Notes under the pieces: model-generated
What the model saw: only the letters and a program-made list of their open reading frames with translations
Database searches by the model: none
Told to the model about the DNA's origin: nothing
From: Pararhizobium antarcticum
GTDB taxonomy: Bacteria > Pseudomonadota > Alphaproteobacteria > Rhizobiales > Rhizobiaceae
Assembly (NCBI RefSeq): GCF_001885585.1
Contig: NZ_LSRP01000001.1
Span: forward strand, 237,161-301,160
Reading direction: 5' to 3'
Length of the DNA: 64,000 nt
Shown: piece by piece, positions 56,180 to 64,000 of the stretch
Layout: every line of letters starts with the position of its first letter
Numbering within the stretch: position 1 is the stretch's first letter
Made by a program: the position numbers and the translations under genes

Positions 56180-58984
56180 TCAGAAGGCGACCTTGAAATT
56201 GCCGGTTATCGAGGAGGTGCTGGACGAAGGCGCCAGCGTCCCGCGGTAACCCAGACCGCCCGTCACCCTGTCACTGAACGAATAGTCGGCGCCGAGGTCG
56301 ATGCGCAGCGCATTGCGCGCAAGACCGGCCCCGTCGATCCGGAAGGGCGCACCACCAGCAAATGCCACATTGGCTATGCCTTGCGCATTGCCATGAAGAT
56401 GCTGCCAGCCCAGCATGGCGCGCGTCGAGAGCTTGCCGGCACCGACGTCGAATTCGGTCAAAACACGCAGACCCGTCACCGTCAGCCCGAGATTGCGATC
56501 CGCCACCGTTCCGGACAGTGCCGCCGCGCCACCCGTTTCTGCAAAGCGGCTGTCGCTGATCGCCATGTAACTGCCGGAGACAAACGGGTTGAGTTCAAAG
56601 CGGTCGACGACGGCCGTATAGCCAATTTCGCCGAAGACCTGCGCAGTCCGCGTCTGGTAGGAGCCCGTCAGCGTATCGCTGAACCCGCCAAAATCCGGGG
56701 AGCGGGCCGTGTTCAAATTCGACCAGCTGTGCGAAGCGCCGACACTGAGATCGAATGCGCTGATCGACGTCGAGCCATAGGCAACGATATCATAATGGTT
56801 GCCACTCAGGCTTGCATTGTCATCATCGACATCGCCATTGCTGTGACCGGTACCGGCAGCCAACCCGATGCGGCTTTCCTCACCGGCGCCCATATCCAAT
56901 CCGAACAGGATATTGGTGGTATCCCAATCGAATGTTTCCGTCTGGCCACCGTCGGCCGATCCAAAACCACCATAGGCGGACGACCAGAATGTTGCGCGCT
57001 CATCAAGCCCCTCGGCCAGCCGTGCGCCGTGCACGCGCTCTGCGACGGTATCCTGCAAGGCTGCCGAGCGGGCAACCTGCAGCGCCGTGGCGCTGGCATG
57101 GATCTCGCCCGACAATTGTCCGAGTGCCTTCGACAGGTCGCCGGCATCCGTTGTGTAGAGGCTTGAAAAGAGACGGTCGGAGCGAACCCCGGCCGTCGGC
57201 CGGATGGCATCCAGCGCCGCCCCTGTTGCATCCTGATTGTTCGTCGTTTCCAACCCATTGGCGGCAAGGTCGCCATAGGCTTCCGGCGTAACGGCCACCG
57301 ACACGCCCGACGCGTCGTAGACGGCATCAAACCGCGTTGCCCGGGCCAGGCCACCAGTGCCGGCGTGAACAAGGCTGTCGAAGCTGCCTGTCAGTTCTGC
57401 ACTCGCCCGGATGATATTAAAACGCGTCCCGAGCGACGCGACATAGGTGTTCGTGGCGTCACCGGTGATGCCGCGCGTTTTGGCCACCAATGTGCCGTTG
57501 ACCTCGATCCTGCCGGTTTTCCCGGTGGTCACGAGGCGCGCATAGTTGCCCGCGCCGGTGCCGGTTCCTGTGCCGTCAATGTCGAATTCAGAGACCGCCA
57601 AACCACTCAACAGAACCGGGCCGGCAACCGTCAAAGTCCCCGGCGAGTTTCCGGGCGCAAGACGCCCGTCGACCGCAAGCGGCGCATTGATCGTGCCGGT
57701 GCCGCGCAACGTGCCGTCCGTGCCGACATAGACCAGCGAGGACAGCGTGCCATCGACCGACAAACCACCGGAATAGACGACGGTTCCGCCGAGATACGTG
57801 TTGTCGCCCGCCATCGTCAGCATGCCATCGCCGATCTTCGTCAGCGAGCCATCGCCATCGATGTCATTTCCGAACGTGGCGTCATAGCCTTTCGTATCGA
57901 TACCGACATCACTCACGAAAGTGCCGTAGCCTTGCACGGCCTTGCCGGCATTGACCATGCCCCAGCCAAACTCCGAAGGGTCGCCCATCGACGTCGCCGT
58001 CGTCAGCAAGGTCTGCTGCAAATCCTGGGCGGTGAAGAACGGAAAGGCCTCCTTGACCAGGGCCGCGATGCCGGAGACGACAGGCGTCGCCATCGACGTG
58101 CCATCCTCGGGCATATAGTTGGGGTCGAATATCGAGCCTTCGCCGAGCGGCATTGTGGAGTAAACCTCCACACCTGGAGCGACCAGGCACCAATCGGCCG
58201 CGATGCCGCAGCGATTGCTGAAACTGGCAAGCTCGCCGTCGGAATCAACCGCGCCGACCGTGATCCAGTTATCGCGCAGCTCCGGAATCCAGTAGGGCAT
58301 GCCGCCCAATGCGTCGGGGGCCGGCTGGCTCTCGTTTCCCGTCGCAAAGACCATCAGCACATCCTTCTCGGCCGTGTATTTCATGGCCGCGATCGTGTCC
58401 GGGAAATTCTCCTCGAAGTAACCCGCATCATAGTCGGTGACGTTGCAGGGAGGCGCATCGCCCTCTGTGCAGTTGTTGATACCGAGGCTGTTGTTGACGA
58501 TCGACACGCCCTGGTCGGCGAGAAAGCGCCAGGACGTCGCGAAATTGGCGTCGGGATCCCCGGTGTTCTGATCGAAGACAACCGGCATGACCTTGGCATC
58601 GAAGGCAACGCCATGCATGCCTTCGCCATCCCGGTTGGCGGCAATGATGCCGGAGACATGGGTGCCGTGCGTATCTGTATCGAAGCTGCCCTCGCCGACG
58701 ATCGGGTGGTTTCCGGTGAAATCATAGCCGTCCAGCACGCGCCCGGTAAACTCCGGATGACGCGTGTCCAGCCCGCTGTCCAGCACGCCGACGGACACGC
58801 CTTTTCCGGTAAAACCAAGCGCATATGCTTCGGCCGCATTCACGGCGCCCAGTTGCCAGCCGGCGCGATACTCGGGCGTTTCCCAGTCGGACAGGCTCTG
58901 CGCCAAGAGCGTGGTTGGCGAAAGCGCGGCAAAACCGAACGCAATCACCGTGCTCGAGTATAAAAACGCCCGCTTGCCCAACAT
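56180..58984 (-). CDS. Subtilisin-family (S8) autotransporter protease
   Basis: The 934-residue protein has a signal peptide, an S8 protease domain with triad Asp69 (GVLDSGLDTRHP), His106 (DTHGTHVSG) and Ser297 (GTSMATPVVSG), a passenger-associated repeat (LTKIGDGMLTMAGDNTYLGGTVVYSGGLSVDG), a beta-helix-like region, and a C-terminal autotransporter barrel of about 280 residues ending in Phe (TGNFKVAF). It should be exported to the surface and may be cut free. Divergent AraC gene 59122 begins 137 bases away and is a likely regulator. The 378 bases downstream, 55802-56179, show no further gene. Confidence 0.88.
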   Translation of the reverse strand: MLGKRAFLYSSTVIAFGFAALSPTTLLAQSLSDWETPEYRAGWQLGAVNAAEAYALGFTGKGVSVGVLDSGLDTRHPEFTGRVLDGYDFTGNHPIVGEGSFDTDTHGTHVSGIIAANRDGEGMHGVAFDAKVMPVVFDQNTGDPDANFATSWRFLADQGVSIVNNSLGINNCTEGDAPPCNVTDYDAGYFEENFPDTIAAMKYTAEKDVLMVFATGNESQPAPDALGGMPYWIPELRDNWITVGAVDSDGELASFSNRCGIAADWCLVAPGVEVYSTMPLGEGSIFDPNYMPEDGTSMATPVVSGIAALVKEAFPFFTAQDLQQTLLTTATSMGDPSEFGWGMVNAGKAVQGYGTFVSDVGIDTKGYDATFGNDIDGDGSLTKIGDGMLTMAGDNTYLGGTVVYSGGLSVDGTLSSLVYVGTDGTLRGTGTINAPLAVDGRLAPGNSPGTLTVAGPVLLSGLAVSEFDIDGTGTGTGAGNYARLVTTGKTGRIEVNGTLVAKTRGITGDATNTYVASLGTRFNIIRASAELTGSFDSLVHAGTGGLARATRFDAVYDASGVSVAVTPEAYGDLAANGLETTNNQDATGAALDAIRPTAGVRSDRLFSSLYTTDAGDLSKALGQLSGEIHASATALQVARSAALQDTVAERVHGARLAEGLDERATFWSSAYGGFGSADGGQTETFDWDTTNILFGLDMGAGEESRIGLAAGTGHSNGDVDDDNASLSGNHYDIVAYGSTSISAFDLSVGASHSWSNLNTARSPDFGGFSDTLTGSYQTRTAQVFGEIGYTAVVDRFELNPFVSGSYMAISDSRFAETGGAAALSGTVADRNLGLTVTGLRVLTEFDVGAGKLSTRAMLGWQHLHGNAQGIANVAFAGGAPFRIDGAGLARNALRIDLGADYSFSDRVTGGLGYRGTLAPSSSTSSITGNFKVAF

Positions 58985-59121
58985 CTTGCACTCCTCACAA
59001 CTGGAAAATCCTCGTCAGGCATTTAGCTGAAGGAAACATATTCGTGATGAGCATAAAATGTCATCTTTGGTATAGCCGTCCCATCTTTATAAGACGCTCA
59101 TGAAGCAGGAGGAAAATAGCG

Positions 59122-60141
59122 ATGGATGCCGAGGAACCGCTCCTGCTCAGCCAGAATTTCGATTCCTCGAGCATGAATGCAAAGGACGCATTTCGCGGAT
59201 GGCAGCAGGCGGTCGCACCGGTGTTCGACGTCGCCCCTGTGGATGCCAATGGCGAGTTCAAAGCCGCCTACACCACTTACCATCTCGGTGACATTCTCGT
59301 CGGGGTCGGCAGCTTCGATGCCACGGCCTTTACGAGAAGCCTGCAGAAAGCCGCATCGGACGGCATCAACCATGTGTTGGTCCAGGTCTACACCACGGGC
59401 GGATATACCGGAACGCTGGATGATCGGCCGATCACCGTCCGGCGTGGTGATCTTGTCACGCTCGACATGGCCCGGGAAACCAGGACAATATCCGTCGCAT
59501 CGACGAACATCACCGTCATGATCCCCCGCGACGTGTTGAAGGTCCGCGAAGTCCCGCATGGCCATATGTCTCAAGGCCCGAGGGGGTCCGTGCTCGGTGC
59601 CCTGATGGTCGATCATCTTCTGGCCCTGCGCGAGCGCTTGCCCACCATGCCGCGTTCGGTCGGTGCAGCGGTCGGCAATGCCACACTGGCCATGTACCAC
59701 GCAGCCCTGGAACCGATGGACGAGATGCGTGACAGCGCGCCGCTGCCCTTCCGTGAAGCGCAATTCCAGCGCGCGCGGCGCATGATCGAAAGCCGGCTCG
59801 GCGATAGCACGCTCGATGCCGAGGCCCTTGCGAACGCCTTGGGCCTTTCGCGATCGACGCTGTATCGCCTGTTCGAACCCTATCGCGGCGTCGCCAGCTT
59901 CATGCTCGACCGTCGCCTTGCCCATGTCCGAAAAGCCCTGTGCGATCCCAGCGATACCCGCAACATCGGCGTCATCGCGGCCGATTACGGATTTGGCGAT
60001 CCGTCGCACTTCAGCCGCGCCTTTCGGCGGCGGTTCGGGATGACCCCGGTCCAGTTGCGAAAATATGGCAGCAGCGCCCCATCCGGCGCCGATGTCAGTG
60101 CCGGTTTCGACCTGCGGCCGTGGGTCAAAGACCTCTGCTGA
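59122..60141 (+). CDS. AraC-family transcriptional regulator
   Basis: The 339-residue protein has an N-terminal ligand-binding domain of the AraC_binding_2 type (FRGWQQAVAPVFDVAPVDANGEF, then HVLVQVYTTGGYTGTLDDRPITVRRGDLVTLDMAR) and a C-terminal double HTH (LDAEALANALGLSRSTLYRLFEPYRG, then IGVIAADYGFGDPSHFSRAFRRRFGMTP). GGAGGAAAATAGCG precedes the ATG. It is divergent from the autotransporter protease and may control it; no operator is evident. Confidence 0.9.
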   Translation: MDAEEPLLLSQNFDSSSMNAKDAFRGWQQAVAPVFDVAPVDANGEFKAAYTTYHLGDILVGVGSFDATAFTRSLQKAASDGINHVLVQVYTTGGYTGTLDDRPITVRRGDLVTLDMARETRTISVASTNITVMIPRDVLKVREVPHGHMSQGPRGSVLGALMVDHLLALRERLPTMPRSVGAAVGNATLAMYHAALEPMDEMRDSAPLPFREAQFQRARRMIESRLGDSTLDAEALANALGLSRSTLYRLFEPYRGVASFMLDRRLAHVRKALCDPSDTRNIGVIAADYGFGDPSHFSRAFRRRFGMTPVQLRKYGSSAPSGADVSAGFDLRPWVKDLC

Positions 60142-60234
60142 TTTGACCTGACGAGATAAGACGCCGAACAGCAAACTGTCGCGGAAGGTCCTGCTTCGCT
60201 GCTGAATCCCACCGGTCGATGGAGAGGTGCAGAT

Positions 60235-60891
60235 TCAGGCCTCGGCGTCGACAGGTCTGTAACCATGCCGCGAAAAGAAGCGGTCGAGCTCGCGCTGCTG
60301 CGGTATCTGGCCGGTGTAGATCGCGATATATTCGGGGATACGTTTCATGCGCGTCGAGATGTCTTCGTTCGATTGCATCGAGATATAGCCGATCTGCACC
60401 AGGTAGGTTGTGCGCGCACGAACGTCTGCGGCTGGCTCGGCATAGCCAAATCGCATGAACATTTTCCCGATCGCGTCCAGTCGCACCTGATCGGCACGAT
60501 GAACCTCCTCGAGGATTTCGGGCGACTGCAGCGCCCAGCTGCGAATTGCGAATTCGAACCGCGCATCAAAGAGATCGTCGTTCAGCCAGCAATCAAAGAC
60601 GTTGAGCATCGCCTCGGCGAGCGATTCCGCATAGGCTTCCGACTGCTTGACGATGTTGCCGGTGTTCTTCTCTCGCCAGCGGGTGAGCAAAGCCGCCATC
60701 AAGGCTTCCCGATCCCTGAAAAACCAGTAGAAGCTGGTCCGCGACAGATTGAGGCTTTTTGCCAGGGGCAGGATTTTGACGGAATCCACGCCGGATTCGA
60801 GCAAGAGGTCATAGGCCGCCGCAAGCCAGGCCTCCTGGGAACCCCGCCCGCCACTGTCCGTCATTGCCTGTTCCATGATGGTTTCTACCAA
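60235..60891 (-). CDS. TetR-family transcriptional regulator
   Basis: The 218-residue protein has an N-terminal HTH (AAYDLLLESGVDSVKILPLAKSLNLSRTSFYWFFRDREALMAALLTRW) and a helical C-terminal ligand domain. It is divergent from the N-methylproline-demethylase-like gene, and TGTACA sites lie in the shared promoter region. It probably represses that gene. The start could also be the Met at codon 6 or 10. Confidence 0.88.
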   Translation of the reverse strand: MVETIMEQAMTDSGGRGSQEAWLAAAYDLLLESGVDSVKILPLAKSLNLSRTSFYWFFRDREALMAALLTRWREKNTGNIVKQSEAYAESLAEAMLNVFDCWLNDDLFDARFEFAIRSWALQSPEILEEVHRADQVRLDAIGKMFMRFGYAEPAADVRARTTYLVQIGYISMQSNEDISTRMKRIPEYIAIYTGQIPQQRELDRFFSRHGYRPVDAEA

Positions 60892-60917
60892 ATCGACGGT
60901 GTGGGATCAAGGAACAT

Positions 60918-60975
60918 TGTACAGCTATGTCGCTAGAAAAAACGCTGATGTTTTATTTCTTGACACAAGTGTACA
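60918..60975. promoter_or_regulatory. TGTACA sites overlapping the demethylase promoter
   Basis: TGTACA occurs at 60918-60923 and 60970-60975. The second lies between a consensus TTGACA (60960-60965) and TAGCCT (60984-60989), which would be a -35/-10 pair with 18-base spacing. Binding there by the TetR protein would block transcription. Operator function is inferred. Confidence 0.5.
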
Positions 60976-61021
60976 TAGCCCCCTAGCCTTGGTTCGAATG
61001 CCTCTAACCGGAGCCCGGCGC

Positions 61022-63058
61022 ATGTCGAACGATCCCCTCCTGCAGCCCTACAAGCTGAAGCACCTGACACTTCGCAATCGCATCATGGTGACGTCGCACG
61101 AACCGGCCTATCCGGAAGACGGCATGCCGAAGGAGCGCTACCGGGCCTACACCGTGGAGCGGGCAAGGGGCGGCGTGGCCTTGACCATGACGGCCGGCTC
61201 GGCGGCAGTATCGAAGGACAGTCCGCCGGTCTTCAACAACCTGCTCGCCTATAAGGACGAGATCGTGCCCTGGCTCCGGGAGATGACCGACGCCGTCCAT
61301 GAGCAGGGGGCGGCGATCATGATCCAGCTCACCCATCTTGGCCGTCGCACCCGCTGGGACAAGGGCGACTGGCTGCCGGTCGTGGCTCCGTCCCACCATC
61401 GCGAGGCGGCCCATCGTGCGTTTCCGAAGAAACTGGAAGACTGGGATATCGCGCGCATCATCAGGGACTTTGCCGATGCGGCCGAACGGATGAAAGCCGG
61501 CGGCATGGACGGCATCGAGCTCGAGGCCTATGGCCACCTCATCGATCAGTTCACGTCGCCCCTGACCAACGAGCTGGAGGGTCCCTATGGCGGATCCCTC
61601 GACAACCGCATGCGCTTCTGTTTTGACGTCTTCCGGGCGATGCGGGAACGGGTCGGGGACGACTTCATTCTCGGCGTTCGCTACACCGCCGACGAATGTC
61701 TTCCCGGCGGCACCGGCAAGGCCGACGGCATCGAGATTTCCAGGCGTCTGCGCGACAGCGGCCTGATCGACTACCTGAATGTCATCCGCGGCCATATCGA
61801 TACCGATCCCGGCCTCACCGATGTCATTCCGATCCAGGGCATGGCAAACGCGCCGCATCTCGATTTCGCCGGCGAAATCCGCGCCGCCACCAATTTCCCG
61901 ACCTTTCACGCGGCGAAGATCCCGGACGTGGCGACGGCCCGGCATGCGATTGCGACGGGCAAGGTCGACATGGTCGGCATGACCCGCGCCCACATGACCG
62001 ACCCGCACATCGTCCGAAAGATCATTGAAAAGCGCGAAGACGATATCCGCCCCTGCGTCGGTGCCAATTACTGTCTCGACCGGATCTACCAGGGCAACAT
62101 GGCCTTTTGCATTCACAATGCAGCCACCGGCCGCGAGCAGACCATGCCGCACAGCATCCCGAAGGCCGATATCCGCAAGAAGGTGGTGATCGTCGGCGCC
62201 GGACCGGCCGGCCTGGAAGCAGCACGCGTATCGGCCGAGCGTGGCCATGCCGTCGTGGTATTCGAAGCGGCCAGCAAGCCGGGAGGCCAGATCCGCCTCA
62301 CCGCCCAAAGCGAGCGGCGGCGCGAGATGATCAGCATCATCGACTGGCGCATGAGCCAGTGCGAGAAGCGTGGCGTCACCTTCCATTTCAACAGCTGGGC
62401 CGACAGCGCCATGATCGCCTCGGAAAAGCCGGATGTCGTGATCATTGCAACGGGCGGGCTGCCGCATACAGACGTCCTGTCCGAAGGCAACGCGCTCGTC
62501 GTATCCTCTTGGGACATCATCTCCGGCGACGTCAAGCCGGGCACGAACGTGCTTGTCTTCGACGATGCCGGCGACCATGCCGGTCTTCAGGCGGCGGAGT
62601 TCCTGGCAAGATCGGGCGCGAAGGTCGAGATCATGACGCCGGACCGCGCCTTCGCGCCTGAGGTCATGGCAATGAACCTTGTTCCCTACATGCGCTCGCT
62701 TCAAAAGCTCGACGTCACCTTCACCGTCACCTACAGGCTGGAATCAGCGGCAAAGAGCGGCAACCAGATCGTCGCCCAGGTTGGCAGCGATTATGGCGGC
62801 GTTTCGCGGCAGCGGACAGTCGACCAGATCGTCATCAATCATGGAACCATCCCGCTGGATGACCTCTATTTCGAGCTGAAGCCGGGATCCAGCAATCTGG
62901 GTGAAGTCTCCTACGACGCGCTGCTGTCAGGCACGCAGCAAACCATCGCGCGCAACCCGGCAGGCAGCTACCAGTTGTTCCGCATCGGTGATGCCGTTGC
63001 GGCCCGCAATACCCATGCCGCAATTTACGACGCCTTGCGTTTGGCCAAGGACATTTGA
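61022..63058 (+). CDS. N-methylproline demethylase-like FMN/FAD/4Fe-4S oxidoreductase
   Basis: The 678-residue protein has an OYE-like FMN barrel (residues 1 to about 370), a cysteine cluster for a 4Fe-4S centre (CVGANYCLDRIYQGNMAFC), and a C-terminal FAD/NAD domain (VVIVGAGPAGLEAARVS). It is the 2,4-dienoyl-CoA reductase/trimethylamine dehydrogenase type. The cysteine cluster spelling and SHEPAYPEDGMPKERY near the N-terminus match the rhizobial N-methylproline (stachydrine pathway) and dimethylglycine demethylases. GGAG eight bases before 61022 fixes the start; a Met at 60998 is less likely. It is divergent from a TetR regulator. The substrate is by family. Confidence 0.83.
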   Translation: MSNDPLLQPYKLKHLTLRNRIMVTSHEPAYPEDGMPKERYRAYTVERARGGVALTMTAGSAAVSKDSPPVFNNLLAYKDEIVPWLREMTDAVHEQGAAIMIQLTHLGRRTRWDKGDWLPVVAPSHHREAAHRAFPKKLEDWDIARIIRDFADAAERMKAGGMDGIELEAYGHLIDQFTSPLTNELEGPYGGSLDNRMRFCFDVFRAMRERVGDDFILGVRYTADECLPGGTGKADGIEISRRLRDSGLIDYLNVIRGHIDTDPGLTDVIPIQGMANAPHLDFAGEIRAATNFPTFHAAKIPDVATARHAIATGKVDMVGMTRAHMTDPHIVRKIIEKREDDIRPCVGANYCLDRIYQGNMAFCIHNAATGREQTMPHSIPKADIRKKVVIVGAGPAGLEAARVSAERGHAVVVFEAASKPGGQIRLTAQSERRREMISIIDWRMSQCEKRGVTFHFNSWADSAMIASEKPDVVIIATGGLPHTDVLSEGNALVVSSWDIISGDVKPGTNVLVFDDAGDHAGLQAAEFLARSGAKVEIMTPDRAFAPEVMAMNLVPYMRSLQKLDVTFTVTYRLESAAKSGNQIVAQVGSDYGGVSRQRTVDQIVINHGTIPLDDLYFELKPGSSNLGEVSYDALLSGTQQTIARNPAGSYQLFRIGDAVAARNTHAAIYDALRLAKDI

Positions 63059-63159
63059 CAATCGCTGCGTTTGGGATCAGCAAGCCAGCGCCCCCGATCA
63101 TGTCGGAACAGGATAGGATCGGGAGCGCGCACCGAACTCTTGACCATGAAAAGACTATT

Positions 63160-63177
63160 GCCCCTCGCCAGAGGGGC
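63160..63177. promoter_or_regulatory. Stem-loop after the demethylase gene
   Basis: GCCCCTC and GAGGGGC form a perfect 7-bp stem with a GCCA loop, 101 bases after the demethylase stop and 69 bases after the end of the convergent EAL gene remnant. It could end transcripts from both sides, but no T-tract is present. The gap 63059-63245 holds no convincing gene. Confidence 0.45.
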
Positions 63178-63245
63178 GTGTCGCAAGTGGACAGCGCGAG
63201 CATGGGCTGTCCGCCGCCTGAGAGGTCTAAGCACGCCGAGGCTGT

Positions 63246-63873
63246 TCAATGATCCACCGGTAGGCCCCGGCGGTCGTCCTGCAGCGACCTCAGCTTCGAG
63301 CGCTCATCTTCGATGTAAGCGCGCACGTTCGCCACGGGCATGGGTCGGCTGAAATAGTAGCCCTGCACATATCTGCCCCCTGCCGCCTGCACCGTTTTAA
63401 GCTGTGTTTCGTTTTCGACGCCCTCAATCAGGCAATCGACACCAAGATTTCGGCACAGATCAACAATGGCGTGGATGATATTCTGGCTTACTGTTCCCTC
63501 CTCCGATGAGGTGAGAAAGGAACGATCGAGTTTTATCTTATCCAGAGGGAATCGTTGGATATAGCCAAAGCTCGAATACCCCGATCCGAAATCATCGAGT
63601 GCGATGCGACATCCCATCGCCGAGAGCGTCTCAAGCCCCCTGCGGGCACCCTCGAAATTCTTCATCATCGCCGTTTCGGTGATCTCGAATTCCAGCCTGT
63701 TGGGATCAATCCCGCTCTCTCGCACCAGCTTGCAAACGCCGGTCATGGACTGCTCCGACACGAGGTCGCGGGCCGAAAGATTGAACGCCACGCGCAGGTC
63801 CGCCGGGAGACCTTTCATGGCATCGAGCGTTTTGCGAAAGAGGATATCGGTGATCGCCTCAATCATTCCGCAT
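63246..63873 (-). pseudogene. EAL-domain (c-di-GMP phosphodiesterase) gene, 5' part removed
   Basis: The last ~209 codons encode the C-terminal three quarters of an EAL domain: FNLSARDLVSE, LEFEITETAMM, IALDDFGSGYSS with the metal-binding acid pair, DKIKLDRSFL with the catalytic-loop Lys, and LIEGVENE. The N-terminal EAL signature with its first metal Glu is missing. Conserved sequence stops abruptly at CGMIEAITD (about 63873), exactly where sequence resembling an IS21-type end begins. The open frame continues past that point but reads as non-EAL sequence. It is therefore probably inactivated by an insertion. Confidence 0.75.
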
Positions 63874-64000
63874 TGAGAGCGGCGGTGCAAAAGTCGGCCA
63901 CGGTAGCGGCGGAATAATCCAGCTGCGGGCGGAGTAAAATCCGGCCACCTATTTCCTTTCTGCAAATGACAGCAGGATGGACAGGGGATCTACACCGTGG
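63874..64000 (+). mobile_element. Probable end of an IS21-family insertion sequence
   Basis: From the TG at 63874 the sequence has three imperfect repeats of the form GGCGG...AAA(A)...CGGCCAC: 63881-63901, 63908-63920 (shorter) and 63928-63948. Multiple terminal repeats behind a TG end are typical of IS21-like elements. The GTG at 63998 could be the start of istA, off the window. The element lies in the EAL gene. The other end and target duplication are outside the window, so this rests on pattern recognition and the break in the EAL gene. Confidence 0.5.

Noticed and set aside
57365..58963. A 532-codon plus-strand frame inside the autotransporter gene
   Set aside because: It lies antisense to the protease with intact catalytic triad; composition is typical of a shadow frame.

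Overview
The window looks like a piece of a GC-rich rhizobial genome (Rhizobium/Agrobacterium group, Alphaproteobacteria), probably a chromid or megaplasmid region. The grounds are the codon and GC character, the thiGED order, a sequence matching the EcfG general-stress promoter type, a cuckoo-type (CCUCCUCCC) sRNA array, and a biuret hydrolase whose catalytic residue numbers agree with those I recall for the Rhizobium leguminosarum enzyme. It is dominated by catabolic operons, each with an importer, enzymes and a local regulator. Five ABC importers lie in 64 kb.

Layout. 1-1622: end of a thiamine operon (thiG partial, thiE, thiD). 1630-10683: a minus-strand sugar operon (ribose-type ABC importer, 3-epimerase, FGGY kinase, class II aldolase) with a divergent LacI regulator. 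10717-12330: an Lrp regulator divergent from a homocysteine S-methyltransferase. 12583-22298: a LacI-controlled oligosaccharide operon (family 1 ABC importer, GH2 glycosidase, MsmK/UgpC-type ATPase) ending in an oxidoreductase that fuses a Gfo/Idh/MocA domain to an aldo/keto reductase. 22410-26513: a chemoreceptor followed by a free periplasmic Cache-like protein, then two stress-type genes behind an EcfG-like promoter.

26770-38210: a GntR regulator divergent from a ten-gene nitrogen-scavenging operon: BMP-family ABC importer, formamidase, biuret hydrolase, cyanuric acid hydrolase, a second cysteine hydrolase (candidate triuret hydrolase), a cupin and allophanate hydrolase. Together these can take cyanuric acid, biuret and perhaps triuret to ammonia and CO2. 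38211-46424: a convergent eight-gene operon meeting it stop codon to stop codon. It holds a second BMP-family importer, an 8-oxoguanine-deaminase/AtzB-type amidohydrolase, and a split Rieske oxygenase: a Rieske-only protein, a catalytic subunit without a Rieske site, and a GST-like protein. This resembles the NdmC/NdmE/NdmD N-demethylase and is the best candidate for an undescribed system here.

46580-48349: a degenerate acylphosphatase-like gene, a tandem array of four cuckoo-type sRNA hairpins, and a GntR regulator. 48350-54727: a 5-oxoproline operon (NRAMP-type transporter broken by one in-frame TAG, PxpA, D-glutamate-cyclase-like protein, PxpB-PxpC fusion, biotin carboxylase-BCCP fusion). 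54869-63058: a DapA-family enzyme, a subtilisin-type autotransporter with a divergent AraC regulator, and a TetR regulator divergent from an N-methylproline-demethylase-type flavoprotein. 63246-64000: an EAL-domain gene cut by what looks like the end of an IS21-family element that runs off the window.
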